A stretch of DNA of 64,000 nucleotides from CAVTWH01 sp963850915. GTDB lineage: Bacteria > Actinomycetota > Actinomycetes > Mycobacteriales > Micromonosporaceae. The stretch's first letter is position 1, and the number at the start of each line of letters is the position of its first letter. Below are positions 27,534-37,405 of this stretch, piece by piece. The notes under the pieces were generated by a model, which was not told where the DNA came from, did no database searches, and saw nothing but the letters and a program-made list of their open reading frames with translations. The DNA is taken from positions 124,001 through 188,000 of the forward strand of contig CAWKND010000010.1 in NCBI GenBank assembly GCA_963850915.1, read 5' to 3'. The translations under genes and the position numbers were made by a program.

Positions 27534-27845
27534 ATGCGTGTCCCGTGGCGGGACGACTCCCGGACAGATTACCTGACCGATGCCATGACGATCCTGGCCG
27601 CGTGGAGCCGTGACGATCGGCAGATCAAGCGGGTGTTCCAACTCGACGACGCGCAGCACGTCGCGCTCGCCGAACGCATCCGGGTAGTGGCCGAGTCACT
27701 CCAACTGTTCCCGAGCATCCGCCGGCTCGACGGGTACACCCAGGTGATGGTGAGCTTCGCGGCCGGCGGCGTACTCACCGCCGGCGAAGTCACGCTCGCC
27801 GCCCGCATCGAGGACGCCTTCCGCTCGGTCACCGCTCCCTGCTGA
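27534..27845 (+). CDS. Hypothetical protein, possibly DCoH-like
   Basis: 103 residues, start set by a strong GGAGGTGGG 4 nt upstream. The protein reads WRDDSRTDYLTDAMTILAAW, then helix-strand-strand elements ending in LTAGEVTLAARIEDAF. The overall pattern loosely recalls pterin carbinolamine dehydratases, but the HHP catalytic signature is absent, so this is only a suggestion. A partial second copy of its C-terminus lies at 28695-28775, on the other side of the Pr6Pr gene. Confidence 0.65.
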   Translation: MRVPWRDDSRTDYLTDAMTILAAWSRDDRQIKRVFQLDDAQHVALAERIRVVAESLQLFPSIRRLDGYTQVMVSFAAGGVLTAGEVTLAARIEDAFRSVTAPC

Positions 27846-27947
27846 TCCCGCCGCCCTCCGCACTTCGCTCTGCCGGGTGCGTCACCCCATCCGGTTGTGC
27901 CGCAGCGTTTTCCCGCGCGTCCGGAGCTGGGCTGCTGGGATCGGGGA

Positions 27948-28634
27948 ATGCTCGCCGGTCAGGTACGCGCACCGTCCGCCAGCGCCACCCGTACGGCCGG
28001 CCGCGTGTGGCACGGGGCGCTGGCCGCACTGGTACTGGCGGCGCTGGTACTGCAGGCCGTACTGGTGATCCGCAACGGCGGCGACGTGAACACCACCGCT
28101 CCGCCACAGCCGCACACGCCACTCGCCCGGGTAGCCAGGATGTGTACCTACTTCACCATCCAGAGCAACCTCATCGTCCTGGTCGGCGCGGTCACCCTCG
28201 CGCTGCGCCCCGCACCGGACGGTCGACTCTGGCGGGTCGTCCGGCTCGACGGGCTGCTCGGCATCGTGGTGACCGCGCTGGTCTTCGACCTGGTACTGGC
28301 GCCACGGGTACAGACCATCGGGGCCGACCGGTTCGCCGACGCCGGGCTGCACTACGTATGCCCGGTACTCACGGTGGTGGGCTGGCTGCTCTTCGGGCCG
28401 CGCCCGCGTATCGACCCGTCCACGGTCGGCTGGGCCCTGGCCTGGCCACTGGCCTGGCTGGTGTTCACCTTCGGCAACCAGGCGGTCAGCCACTGGTGCC
28501 CGTACCCCTTCCTGGACGCCGGCGCGATCGGTTACCCGCTGGCGACGCTGATCGCCACCGGACTGGTCCTGTTCGGCGTCGCCCTGTTAGGCGTGTTCGC
28601 CTGGCTCGACCGGCGCCTACCGGCCGCCCGCTGA
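27948..28634 (+). CDS. Pr6Pr family membrane protein
   Basis: 228 residues, about six hydrophobic helices (first: LAALVLAALVLQAVLVI). The conserved block MCTYFTIQSNLIVLVGAVTL (Y-F-T-I-Q-S-N) and the later HYVCPVLTVVGWLLFGPR identify the Pr6Pr (FAR-17a/AIG1-like) family, whose function is unknown. The ATG at 27948 is preferred over an upstream start at 27897 because it has GGGGA just upstream and precedes the first helix closely. Confidence 0.8.
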   Translation: MLAGQVRAPSASATRTAGRVWHGALAALVLAALVLQAVLVIRNGGDVNTTAPPQPHTPLARVARMCTYFTIQSNLIVLVGAVTLALRPAPDGRLWRVVRLDGLLGIVVTALVFDLVLAPRVQTIGADRFADAGLHYVCPVLTVVGWLLFGPRPRIDPSTVGWALAWPLAWLVFTFGNQAVSHWCPYPFLDAGAIGYPLATLIATGLVLFGVALLGVFAWLDRRLPAAR

Positions 28635-28694
28635 ACCGCCGGCTCCCCGCTGAGCCCGGTGGCTGTCTGCTCGGCCGGTGGCGTCGCGGCACGC

Positions 28695-28775
28695 GGCGGC
28701 GCACTCACTGCGGGTGAAGTGACGGTCGCCGCACGCATCGAGGACGCTTTCGACCAGGTCACCGCGATCCGGTAG
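28695..28775 (+). pseudogene. Truncated second copy of the 27534 gene's C-terminus
   Basis: Reads GGALTAGEVTVAARIEDAF then DQVTAIR and stop, nearly identical to the last 26 codons of the gene at 27534-27845 (GGVLTAGEVTLAARIEDAF). No start codon with a ribosome site and no N-terminal half precede it. It is best read as a duplication remnant flanking the Pr6Pr gene. The rest of 28635-28920 holds no gene. Confidence 0.7.
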
Positions 28776-28920
28776 GCCTCCACGCTCCATGCCGGACGGT
28801 CGATCGATACCGGCCGGACGGCCGTTGCCCGCGGCTGCCCGGCGGCGCATACTTCCGGCGTTGATCGACAACGCGGGGGCGTCGTCCACACGATCGTCCC
28901 GTCACCCCTGAAGGACGAAC

Positions 28921-30936
28921 GTGCGCAAACTCCTCCCCGCGGGCGCCGCAGCCGTGGTCCTCACCGCCGGGCTCGCCCTAGTCGCGATCTCCGCCAGCCC
29001 CGCAGCCGCTGCTGATGCCCCGCGCCAGGTGGCCTACGTCAACAGCGACGGCGCCCTGGTGGCCGTGGACCTGCTCACCAACACGCGTCACCAGATTCTC
29101 AGTGTCGCCGGCGTGAACCAGACGGTTGCCGCTCCTGACGGTCGCCGCGTCTACGCACTCCGCACTACCGGGGTCGTGACGGTCATCGACGCCACCGCGA
29201 GCCAGCCAACCACCAACATCCGGGTGGGCGCCGGTCCCCAGGCCATCCAGATGGCTCCGGATGGCCTGCATGCCTACGTAGAGAACGGGACGGGCGCCTC
29301 GATCTCCGTCATCGACACCTCGACGAATACCGTGACCAGTACCTTCACCGGCTTCGCCGGGGCAGCTGCGGCCGTGATCTCCCCCGACGGGCAGCGGCTG
29401 TACGTCTTCCAGGTGGGAGCCGTTCGAACGGTGTCGGTCGTGGACACGGCCACCGGCGCCGTATCAGCGACCATCACGGTGCCCACCACCGCCACTCGGA
29501 TGGCGATCAGCGGGGACGGCGGCCACGTGTACCTCGCCGGGTCGACCACTGCCGTCTACGGCATCGACACGACGACCAACACGTTGAGCCAACTCGCAAC
29601 ACTCAGTCAACCCGGCACCGGACTGGCGATCTCCCCCGACGGGCACCGGCTCTACGTCAACACGTCCAACGAGGTGGTCGTCCTCGATACCGCGACCGGC
29701 AACGTCGACGCCACCATCCAGGAGAGCGGGGTGACCGGCCAACTGGCCCTGTCCGCCGATGGCAGCACGCTCTACGTACCGGCGCCCAACAACGACTTCG
29801 TCGCGGTCATCGACACCGCCACCAACAAGGTCAAGGACAAGGTCATCACGGTAAATGACGCGTCCTCGGTCGTGCTGCTGACCGTCCCGGAGTTCGTTCA
29901 GCCGACCGCACGCCTCTTCGTGGCGCCCGTGACCGGCACTGACGGCACGGTACAGGTGGACGCGAGTGCCTCGACCGGCTTCGCGTTCACGTCCTTCCGC
30001 TTCGACTTCGGCGACGGCACGGTTGTCCAGCAGTCAACCGGTCCTGCCGAGCACACGTACACGGTCGGTGGGGTGTACACGGTGACGGTCACGGTCACCG
30101 ACGTGCTCGGCCGGACCAGTACGGCCACCGGCTCGGTGACCATTGCACTGGTACAGGCCAGGACCAGCCTGCTCGCCGCCGACGGGCGGTACGTGACCGC
30201 GGAGAGCGCGGGCAACCAGCCGTTGATCGCCAACCGCACTGTGAGGGGCGCGTGGGAGACCTTCGACCTGGTCGGGCTCGACGCTGACGACGTCGCGCTG
30301 TTCTCCCTGGCCAACGGCGAGTACGTCGGAGGAGACCCGAACGTCGGCACTGACGTCATCATCGCCAACCAGCCCAACCTTGCCGGCGCACTGATCTTCC
30401 ACGTGGTTCACGGCGCCAACGGGGCATTCGCCTTGCAGGAAAAGCAGACCGGCGGGTACGTCAGCGACAACAACGGCACCGCTCCGTTGTCGTACAACCG
30501 CTCCGTCATCGGACCCTGGGAGCAGTTTCACCAGACCGTCGCCGGCGTGACCGGCAACTTCCGGGCCGGCGCCAACGGCAAGTGGGTCACGGCGGAGAGC
30601 GCCGGTGCCAAGCCGCTGATCGCCAACCGCACCAGCCCGGGTCTCTGGGAGACGTTCGACGCGATCGACGCGGGAGACGGCTACCTCGCCTGGTACTCCG
30701 AGGCCGACGGGCGCTTCGTCACCGCCGAGTCGGCCGGTACCCAGCCGCTCATCGCCAACCGGTCGACCATCGGTGACTGGGAGAAGTTCACCCTGCTGCA
30801 CAACGCCGACGGAAGTACCAGCCTGCTGGCGCACGCCAACGGCAAGTACGTCACCGCGGAGTCGGCCGGTAGCCAAGCACTGATCGCCAACCGCAGCACC
30901 ATCGGTACCTGGGAAGAGTTCAACCCGACCTCGTGA
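28921..30936 (+). CDS. Secreted propeller-PKD-fascin protein 1
   Basis: 671 residues. Signal peptide at 1-30 (KLLPAGAAAVVLTAGLALVA, AAAADA cleavage region). Residues ~35-320 form a YVTN-type beta-propeller with repeated SPDGQRLYV and STNTVTSTF blades. Residues ~335-410 form a PKD domain (FDFGDGTVVQQS, YTVTVTVTD). From ~416 to the end, six ~44-residue lobes form two fascin-like beta-trefoils; four carry a YVTAESAG..PLIANR..G.WE.F core. A surface or extracellular binding role is likely, with ligand unknown. The GTG follows GAAGGACGAAC. It is a tandem paralogue of the next gene. Confidence 0.85.
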   Translation: MRKLLPAGAAAVVLTAGLALVAISASPAAAADAPRQVAYVNSDGALVAVDLLTNTRHQILSVAGVNQTVAAPDGRRVYALRTTGVVTVIDATASQPTTNIRVGAGPQAIQMAPDGLHAYVENGTGASISVIDTSTNTVTSTFTGFAGAAAAVISPDGQRLYVFQVGAVRTVSVVDTATGAVSATITVPTTATRMAISGDGGHVYLAGSTTAVYGIDTTTNTLSQLATLSQPGTGLAISPDGHRLYVNTSNEVVVLDTATGNVDATIQESGVTGQLALSADGSTLYVPAPNNDFVAVIDTATNKVKDKVITVNDASSVVLLTVPEFVQPTARLFVAPVTGTDGTVQVDASASTGFAFTSFRFDFGDGTVVQQSTGPAEHTYTVGGVYTVTVTVTDVLGRTSTATGSVTIALVQARTSLLAADGRYVTAESAGNQPLIANRTVRGAWETFDLVGLDADDVALFSLANGEYVGGDPNVGTDVIIANQPNLAGALIFHVVHGANGAFALQEKQTGGYVSDNNGTAPLSYNRSVIGPWEQFHQTVAGVTGNFRAGANGKWVTAESAGAKPLIANRTSPGLWETFDAIDAGDGYLAWYSEADGRFVTAESAGTQPLIANRSTIGDWEKFTLLHNADGSTSLLAHANGKYVTAESAGSQALIANRSTIGTWEEFNPTS

Positions 30937-31028
30937 CCCGGTGCGATCGTCACGGCATAACCCGCACTTGATCTATCTTCTGATACCACCCGTTGTGCTC
31001 AACCGTTTCGCTCCAATAAAGGATGCAC

Positions 31029-33071
31029 ATGCGCACCCCTCCGACCGCTGGCGCCGTAGCCACACTCCTTGCCGGGCTGGCATTCGCCGTGGTACCCGCG
31101 GCGTCGGCAGTGGCTGCGCCGACGACTCCCCGGCCCGTCGCCTATGTGCTGGCCTCGGGCCTAGAGGCGATCGATCTACAGAGCCACACGATCACACAAG
31201 TTCCCGGCACCCCGTACGCGACAAATATCCTGGCCCGCCCGGATGGGAAGTTCGTGTACGCCGCGTCCAGCACGACGCTCGCCATCGTCGATACCTCGAC
31301 CAGCCGGGTCGCCAAGACAATCGCGCTCGCTGGGGACCTGGAGGGAATGACCATGTCGCCGGACGGCCGCAAGATCTACCTCGGCAACTGGACCGGCAAC
31401 TCTGTCAGCGTGCTGGACACCACCACCAACACAATCACCGCAACGATCACCAATATCCCCAACCCGTACCGGGCCGCATTCTCACCCGACGGTCGCTACC
31501 TCTACGTGACCAACACCGACGCGGCAACCCCCGTCGACGGCTCCGGCTCGATCACGGTCCTCGACACCACAAACGACACGGTCACCGCCACGATCGCCAC
31601 ACCTGCCCAGCCGTTCCTTATCACGGTCAGCCCGGACGGTGGTCGCGCGTACGTGGCGACCGGCTACGGCAAGATGGCGGTACTCGACCTCACCGCCCGT
31701 ACGGTGCTGAGCACGCTCGACCTCGGTAACTGGGTGACGGACGAGGTGATCACGCCGGATGGCAAACGCGTCTACCTGACCGTTGACCAGGAGGTTCAGG
31801 TCTTCAACACGACCACCGGCGCGTTGATGGCCCCCATCACAATCGGGGATTCTCCGGCCGGCCTCACGGTCAGCGCGGATGGCAGCCAGGTGCTGGTCGC
31901 CCGGCTGGGTGCGGCCCGGCTGTCGGCGATCGACACCGCCACCGACACGCTGCTCGGCGCCGGCTCGGACATCAACACCGGCGCCGGACCTTACGACGTT
32001 GTACTCACCACGGTCCCGACCATCACGGGCCCCGCCGCGCACCTGACCGCCGCCAGCTTCCCCAGCAGCGGGGTTGCCACGGTGTCCGCCGATGCCAGCG
32101 CCTCGGCCGGTGGTTTCGCCGCCATCGTCACCTACTCATTCAACTTCGGCGACGGTACGGTGCTCACCCAGTCGACGCCAAAGGCCACGCACGTCTATGC
32201 GACCGCCGGCACGTACACGGTCAAACTGACGGTCACAGACGGGCTTGGGCAGACAAGTCAGGCCAGCGCGCCGGTCACCGTAGAGATCGCTGTGCAGACC
32301 GTAGCGCTGCTCGCGAGCAACTTGCACTACGTCACCGCGGAGAACGCGGGCGCATCCCCGCTGGTGGCCAACCGGACCCAGATCGGGCAGTGGGAAACCT
32401 TCGACGTCATACCCCTCGGCTATTACGAGGTCGTGCTCCGCTCGCACGCCAACTCGGCCTACATCCGGGTCGACGGGACCCGGGGCAGCCAGCTCATCGC
32501 CGACGCCCAGACCATCGCCACGGCAACGCAATTCGAGCTGGCACCTGATGGCGCCGGACAGTTCCTTTTGCGTTTGTCCGCGACCAACCGCTACCTCAGC
32601 AGCAACAACGGTACCCAGCCGATGACAGCCGACCGCAGCGAGGTCGGCCCCTGGGAGAAGTTCTACCTGACCGATCTGACCACCCCTGTCACCGAGCTTC
32701 GGGCGAAGGCGAACGGCCACGTGGTTACTGCCGAGGCGGCAGGGGCGAAGCCGCTGATCGCCAGCCGCTCGACGGCTGGGCTATGGGAGTCCTTCGACGT
32801 GATCGATGCCGGCGACGGGTATGTGGCGCTGTTGTCGCACGCGGACAACCGCTTCGTCACCGCCGAGAACGCTGGCAAAAACGCACTCATCGCCAACCGG
32901 CCATCAATCGGTGACTGGGAGAAGTTCACCCTGCTGTGGAACCCGGACGGCACGTTCAGCCTGCTGGCACACGCCAACGGGAAGTACGTGACAGCCGAGA
33001 ACGCCGGCAACTCACCACTCATCGCCAACCGAACGGACATCGGCGACTGGGAGAAGTTCAGCAACTCGTAG
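31029..33071 (+). CDS. Secreted propeller-PKD-fascin protein 2
   Basis: 680 residues from the ATG at 31029, which has AAAGGA 5 nt upstream; an ATG at 31023 overlaps that site and is less likely. Same architecture as its upstream paralogue: signal peptide, YVTN propeller (DTTTNTITATI, SPDGRYLYV), PKD (FNFGDGTVLTQS, YTVKLTVTD) and six fascin-type lobes with YVTAENAG..PLIANR cores. The last ~100 residues are closest to paralogue 1. The 92-bp spacer between them is unusually AT-rich for this genome (30950-31020) and probably contains a separate promoter. Confidence 0.85.
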   Translation: MRTPPTAGAVATLLAGLAFAVVPAASAVAAPTTPRPVAYVLASGLEAIDLQSHTITQVPGTPYATNILARPDGKFVYAASSTTLAIVDTSTSRVAKTIALAGDLEGMTMSPDGRKIYLGNWTGNSVSVLDTTTNTITATITNIPNPYRAAFSPDGRYLYVTNTDAATPVDGSGSITVLDTTNDTVTATIATPAQPFLITVSPDGGRAYVATGYGKMAVLDLTARTVLSTLDLGNWVTDEVITPDGKRVYLTVDQEVQVFNTTTGALMAPITIGDSPAGLTVSADGSQVLVARLGAARLSAIDTATDTLLGAGSDINTGAGPYDVVLTTVPTITGPAAHLTAASFPSSGVATVSADASASAGGFAAIVTYSFNFGDGTVLTQSTPKATHVYATAGTYTVKLTVTDGLGQTSQASAPVTVEIAVQTVALLASNLHYVTAENAGASPLVANRTQIGQWETFDVIPLGYYEVVLRSHANSAYIRVDGTRGSQLIADAQTIATATQFELAPDGAGQFLLRLSATNRYLSSNNGTQPMTADRSEVGPWEKFYLTDLTTPVTELRAKANGHVVTAEAAGAKPLIASRSTAGLWESFDVIDAGDGYVALLSHADNRFVTAENAGKNALIANRPSIGDWEKFTLLWNPDGTFSLLAHANGKYVTAENAGNSPLIANRTDIGDWEKFSNS

Positions 33072-33079
33072 CTGGCGGG

Positions 33080-33109
33080 GGCCGGCCGTACCTCGTGGTG
33101 CGGCCGGCC
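33080..33109 (+). terminator. Hairpin after second propeller gene
   Basis: 9-bp perfect stem (33080-33088 with 33101-33109) with a small inner ACC/GGT pairing, 9 nt past the stop. Confidence 0.55.
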
Positions 33110-33170
33110 ACTCCGCCGGGCTCAGCCGACGCCGGCCGCCCGTGCCGCGTCGACAGCTCGGCGTACGCCG

Positions 33171-33812
33171 ATGACCGGGTCGCCGTGGCCGGGGAGTACC
33201 CGGCTCGCGATCCTGGACGCCGCGCGGGACCTGCTGCTGTGCGACGGGTACCGGGCCACCACGGTCAAGGGCGTCGCGCAGCGGGCGGACGTGTCGGCCG
33301 AGACGATCTACAAGACCTTCGGCACCAAACCACGCCTCATGAAGGCGGTCTACGACGTCACGCTCGCCGGAGACGATGACGAGGTACCCGTCGGCCAACG
33401 CCCAGTCATCCGCACGATCCGGGGCACGCCGGGGCGGTACCCGAAGATCGATCTGTATTCGGGTTTCGTCACCGATCTGATGGAGCGCCTCGGTGGGCTG
33501 CTCGCGGTGCTCGCCGAGGCCGACCAGGAGCTGGCCGAGATCCGCGCGACCGCCGACGACGAACGGCTGACCGGCGTCGGCGCCTTCGTCCGCCACCTAG
33601 CCGACGAAGGTCACCTGGCCGTGGAGTCGGTACCGCACGCCACCGACGCGGCCTGGGTCCTCACCTCCCCCACCCTGTACGCCCAGCTCGTGCACGCCCG
33701 GCGCTGGCCCCCCGCCCGGTACCGCCAGTGGCTGGCAACCATGCTGTCGGCCGCGCTGCCGGAGCCGCCCGCCGCCGTCGACGGGCACCCGGTCACGGTG
33801 GCGGCCACCTAA
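33171..33812 (+). CDS. TetR family transcriptional regulator
   Basis: 213 residues. The N-terminal helix-turn-helix is clear (ILDAARDLLLCDGYRATTVK, then ADVSAETIYKTFGTK). The C-terminal ligand domain is not assignable. The exact start is uncertain, as no good ribosome site precedes the ATG. Targets may include the secreted genes upstream or the downstream kinase, but no operator was recognised. Confidence 0.82.
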   Translation: MTGSPWPGSTRLAILDAARDLLLCDGYRATTVKGVAQRADVSAETIYKTFGTKPRLMKAVYDVTLAGDDDEVPVGQRPVIRTIRGTPGRYPKIDLYSGFVTDLMERLGGLLAVLAEADQELAEIRATADDERLTGVGAFVRHLADEGHLAVESVPHATDAAWVLTSPTLYAQLVHARRWPPARYRQWLATMLSAALPEPPAAVDGHPVTVAAT

Positions 33813-33815
33813 GCT
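33810..33815 (+). promoter_or_regulatory. -10 box of P-loop kinase gene (leaderless)
   Basis: TAAGCT, 7 nt before the ATG at 33823. Its TAA is the stop codon of the TetR gene. Confidence 0.5.
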
Positions 33816-33822
33816 CAGATTC

Positions 33823-34353
33823 ATGCTCATCGTCATGACCGGGCTGCCCGGCTCCGGCAAGACGGTGCTCGCCGAGGCGCTCGGAGTCGCGCTGCCCGCC
33901 GCGTTGGTCTCGGTCGATCCGGTCGAGTTGGCGCTGTGGCGCGCCGGCCTGCCACACACGACAGGCGTAGGCATCGCGTCGTACGCGGTGGCCGCAGCCG
34001 TTGCGGAGCAACAGCTCCGGCTCGGGCACCCGGTGATCGCCGACGCGGTCAACGCCGCGCCGCACGCACGGGAGATCTGGGAGCGGCTGGCCCGGGGGTA
34101 CGACTGCCCACTGCGGATCATCGAGGTGGTGTGCTCCGACGCCGAACTGCACCGGCAGCGCATCGAGAAGCGCGCGGCGGAGCAGTCCGGGCCTACGCCT
34201 GGCCAGCCGGCCGTGCCCCTCGTCAGCTGGGCGGACGTCCAGAAGGCCGGTCGGAGTTACCGCCCGTGGCCAGCGAACCGTACCGTCATCGACTCGGCCG
34301 CCGACCTGGAAGCCAATCTGAAGAAGCTGCTCCGCATCCTCGCCCTCGACTGA
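33823..34353 (+). CDS. P-loop kinase-like ATPase (AAA_33 type)
   Basis: 176 residues. Walker A MTGLPGSGKTVLAEAL at the very N-terminus, then a SVDPVELALWRAG segment and an R-rich lid (HRQRIEKRAAEQ). It resembles small nucleoside/zeta-toxin-like kinases. The substrate is unknown. No antitoxin gene is adjacent, so a toxin role is not supported. Confidence 0.75.
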   Translation: MLIVMTGLPGSGKTVLAEALGVALPAALVSVDPVELALWRAGLPHTTGVGIASYAVAAAVAEQQLRLGHPVIADAVNAAPHAREIWERLARGYDCPLRIIEVVCSDAELHRQRIEKRAAEQSGPTPGQPAVPLVSWADVQKAGRSYRPWPANRTVIDSAADLEANLKKLLRILALD

Positions 34354-34363
34354 CTGCATTTTC

Positions 34364-34401
34364 GGTCGCGGCGTCCGGCTGGCAAGCCGGCCGCCGCGAC
34401 C
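34364..34401. terminator. Bidirectional hairpin between kinase and patatin genes
   Basis: 10-bp outer stem and 6-bp inner stem separated by one mismatch (34364-34380 with 34385-34401), loop GGCA. Confidence 0.6.
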
Positions 34402-34435
34402 TCGCACGTCAGACCAGGTAGACGGCGTGCAATCG

Positions 34436-35378
34436 TCAGACGAGCGTCACGCGGGTCGCTTCCCGCTTGCCTTGGGTGAAACCGGCACGGGCGGCGGGGG
34501 CGCGGGTCGCCGGGTCCATCTGGTTTGTACCCATGGCAGCTTCGGAGTCGGCGTCCGGTGTGATCACCTCGACGTGGCTGCCCTGCTCGCGCAGCGCCTC
34601 GACCTGGCTTGCCAGGTCTGCGCCCGGGAATCTGCGCAGGCCCTCGAACTGGCCTTCCGGTAGTGGCCCGCTCCGCCCGCCGAACGGCGAGAGCACCACG
34701 ACGTTGGCGTACCCCGAGGCAAGGTCGGCGTTCTCGGCGGAGCGCACGCCACCGTTGATGTAGCGGGTGCCGTTGATGCTGTACGTGGGGCCCGCACCGG
34801 GCAGCGCAGTGCTCGCGGTGACCGCGTCCACCAGCTCGACGCCGGAATCGCGGTCGAACGCAGCCAACTCGCCGGTGTGCGCGTTGACGGCCACCACGAT
34901 CATCGGCCGGTGCCGGCCATTCCGCGCTGGGCAATCGGGCGGCGACCAATGCGCGCCGCTGTTCCGTCACCGCAGGTCCGAATGTGGAGTCGCGCTCCAG
35001 CCCGAACGCGCCCATCGCACGCTGGAGATCGGCTGCGGAGGTGGCGGCCGCGCCGATCTCGCGCATCCGCTCGAACACCGTGGCCATCGGCGGGGACGCC
35101 GGCTGTTCCCGGTTCTGTCCGACCGGCGGGGACGGCGGTTGTTCCCGATTCTGTCCGACCGGCCGGACCGGCGGGGACAGTACCGAGGCCAACAATTCGG
35201 CCGCTGTCCTACCGCTGCGCACCTGCGCTGCCGTCGTGGAACCGGACGAGGTGCCGATCACCAGATCGGCTTCTGTCAGATCGAGACCAGCTTCGGCCAG
35301 GCCGGCGATGATGCCGATCTGCCACGCTTGGCCGGCAGCACCGCCACCACCGAGAACCAGAGCAATTTTGTGAACCAT
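34436..35378 (-). pseudogene. Patatin-like phospholipase, frameshifted and with altered catalytic Asp
   Basis: About 313 residues after removing one base. Patatin-like lipid acyl hydrolases use a Ser-Asp dyad. Here the oxyanion loop LGGGGAAGQAWQIG and nucleophile motif IGTSSGS are intact. The DG(G/A) box that normally supplies the Asp reads YINGGVRSAENADLA, with Asn in place of Asp. One extra base near 34893-34910 breaks the frame; reducing CC to C restores AEWPARPMIVVAVN. A duplicated 12-residue unit (VGQNREQPPSPP) interrupts the N-terminal part. The frameshift may be a sequencing error, but the Asp change would impair catalysis on its own. Confidence 0.75.
35105..35176. repeat. 36-bp tandem duplication within the patatin gene
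   Basis: Two units starting at 35105 and 35141, differing at a few bases, each coding for VGQNREQPPSPP on the minus strand. 36 bp is 12 codons, so the frame is kept. Confidence 0.75.
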
Positions 35379-35554
35379 GGGTGTCGCCTTTCAGGAGTGC
35401 CTGGTTGTCGAGGCGCTCCCGGCGATACCTACGTCAATCGCCCGACCGTGACGGCAAGAGGGAGCACCCACATCGATACAGCGTTCATGGGTCTCACCTC
35501 CTCGGACGGCGTCACGTTCGACTGCAAGCTACCACCCGTCTTCCTGCCGCGTGG

Positions 35555-36124
35555 TCATGACTCCAGCGACGCCCTGGTGCGGGCCGCTCGTAGCATCCCG
35601 AGCCACAGCTCGCCCTGCTCGATCGCGTCATCCAGGGCTACGTGCGTGTGCCGAGCCGGGCCGAACCAGGCACGCGGCATGGAGCGCTTGGTCGTACCGC
35701 GGAACTCGGTGCCGAGTACCGCCATCGCAAAGGTCTTCAGGTCGAGCGCGGAGTGCGAGAACGGGCTGCCGCCGGTGAACCGGATCAGGTACCAGTAGAC
35801 GAACATGAAGTCGTACGCGGCCGGGTAGCCCACGAACACCGGCTTGCCGGGGAGCGCTTCGAGCCAGGTGCGGTACCCGTTCAGCGCCTCGGCCGGATCG
35901 CGCGGCTCGGATCGGCACGCCTGCCACGCCTCCGGGTTCTGTTCCCACCAGGCCATCGTGTCCGGATCCGTGATCGCGTCAGGAAGTGTCGCGAGGTTAG
36001 AGGTGTAGGTACCGAGCATCGTCCCGTCGGCGTCGAACGCGGCGGAGGCGAAGCTCAGCATCGAGTACCGACCTGGAATCGGTCCGTCCGCCTCGATGTC
36101 GGTACTCACGTAGATCTCGGCCAT
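35555..36124 (-). CDS. DEDD-type 3'-5' exoribonuclease-like protein
   Basis: 189 residues, RNase H-like exonuclease fold. Acidic motifs: STDIEADGP (Asp and Glu of motif I), GYPAAYDFMF (motif II Asp) and HVALDDAIEQGEL (motif III His/Asp). It resembles the small actinobacterial exoribonucleases related to RNase AS but is not clearly that enzyme. The ATG at 36124 follows TACAGT by 6 nt. The 176-bp spacer upstream of the patatin gene shows no gene. Confidence 0.8.
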   Translation of the reverse strand: MAEIYVSTDIEADGPIPGRYSMLSFASAAFDADGTMLGTYTSNLATLPDAITDPDTMAWWEQNPEAWQACRSEPRDPAEALNGYRTWLEALPGKPVFVGYPAAYDFMFVYWYLIRFTGGSPFSHSALDLKTFAMAVLGTEFRGTTKRSMPRAWFGPARHTHVALDDAIEQGELWLGMLRAARTRASLES

Positions 36125-36130
36125 GCGCGG

Positions 36131-36136
36131 ACTGTA
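36131..36136 (-). promoter_or_regulatory. -10 box of exoribonuclease gene (leaderless)
   Basis: TACAGT, 6 nt before the ATG at 36124. Confidence 0.5.
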
Positions 36137-36156
36137 GCCGGTGGAGAGCGACCCGC

Positions 36157-37242
<1,086 letters not shown>

Positions 37243-37248
37243 GTCAGC

Positions 37249-37254
37249 AGCTTA
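37249..37254 (-). promoter_or_regulatory. -10 box of ychF (leaderless)
   Basis: TAAGCT, 6 nt before the GTG at 37242. Confidence 0.5.
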
Positions 37255-37327
37255 CCGATGCTGCACCCTGGGGCCGGACGGCCGGGCGCAGCCGCTGGGC
37301 ACATCGATCCTCACGGCTCTCGTCCAT

Positions 37328-37371
37328 AAACTATACTTTACGATACGATCCACTGCGCATAAGGTGCAGTG
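37328..37371 (+). promoter_or_regulatory. AT-rich promoter and inverted repeat upstream of the HTH/Fic pair
   Basis: Contains ACTATACT and TACGATACGATCC in an otherwise GC-rich genome, then an inverted repeat CACTGC-N9-GCAGTG (37351-37371). The repeat is positioned to be an autoregulatory operator for the adjacent HTH protein. Inference from position and symmetry. Confidence 0.45.
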
Positions 37372-37405
37372 ATCGATTGCTGGTCGGTTTAGCAGGAGTT
37401 GGCTT

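Noticed and set aside
33823..34353. Zeta-type toxin
   Set aside because: Only the Walker A and general kinase layout match; no adjacent antitoxin and no zeta-specific motifs were identified.
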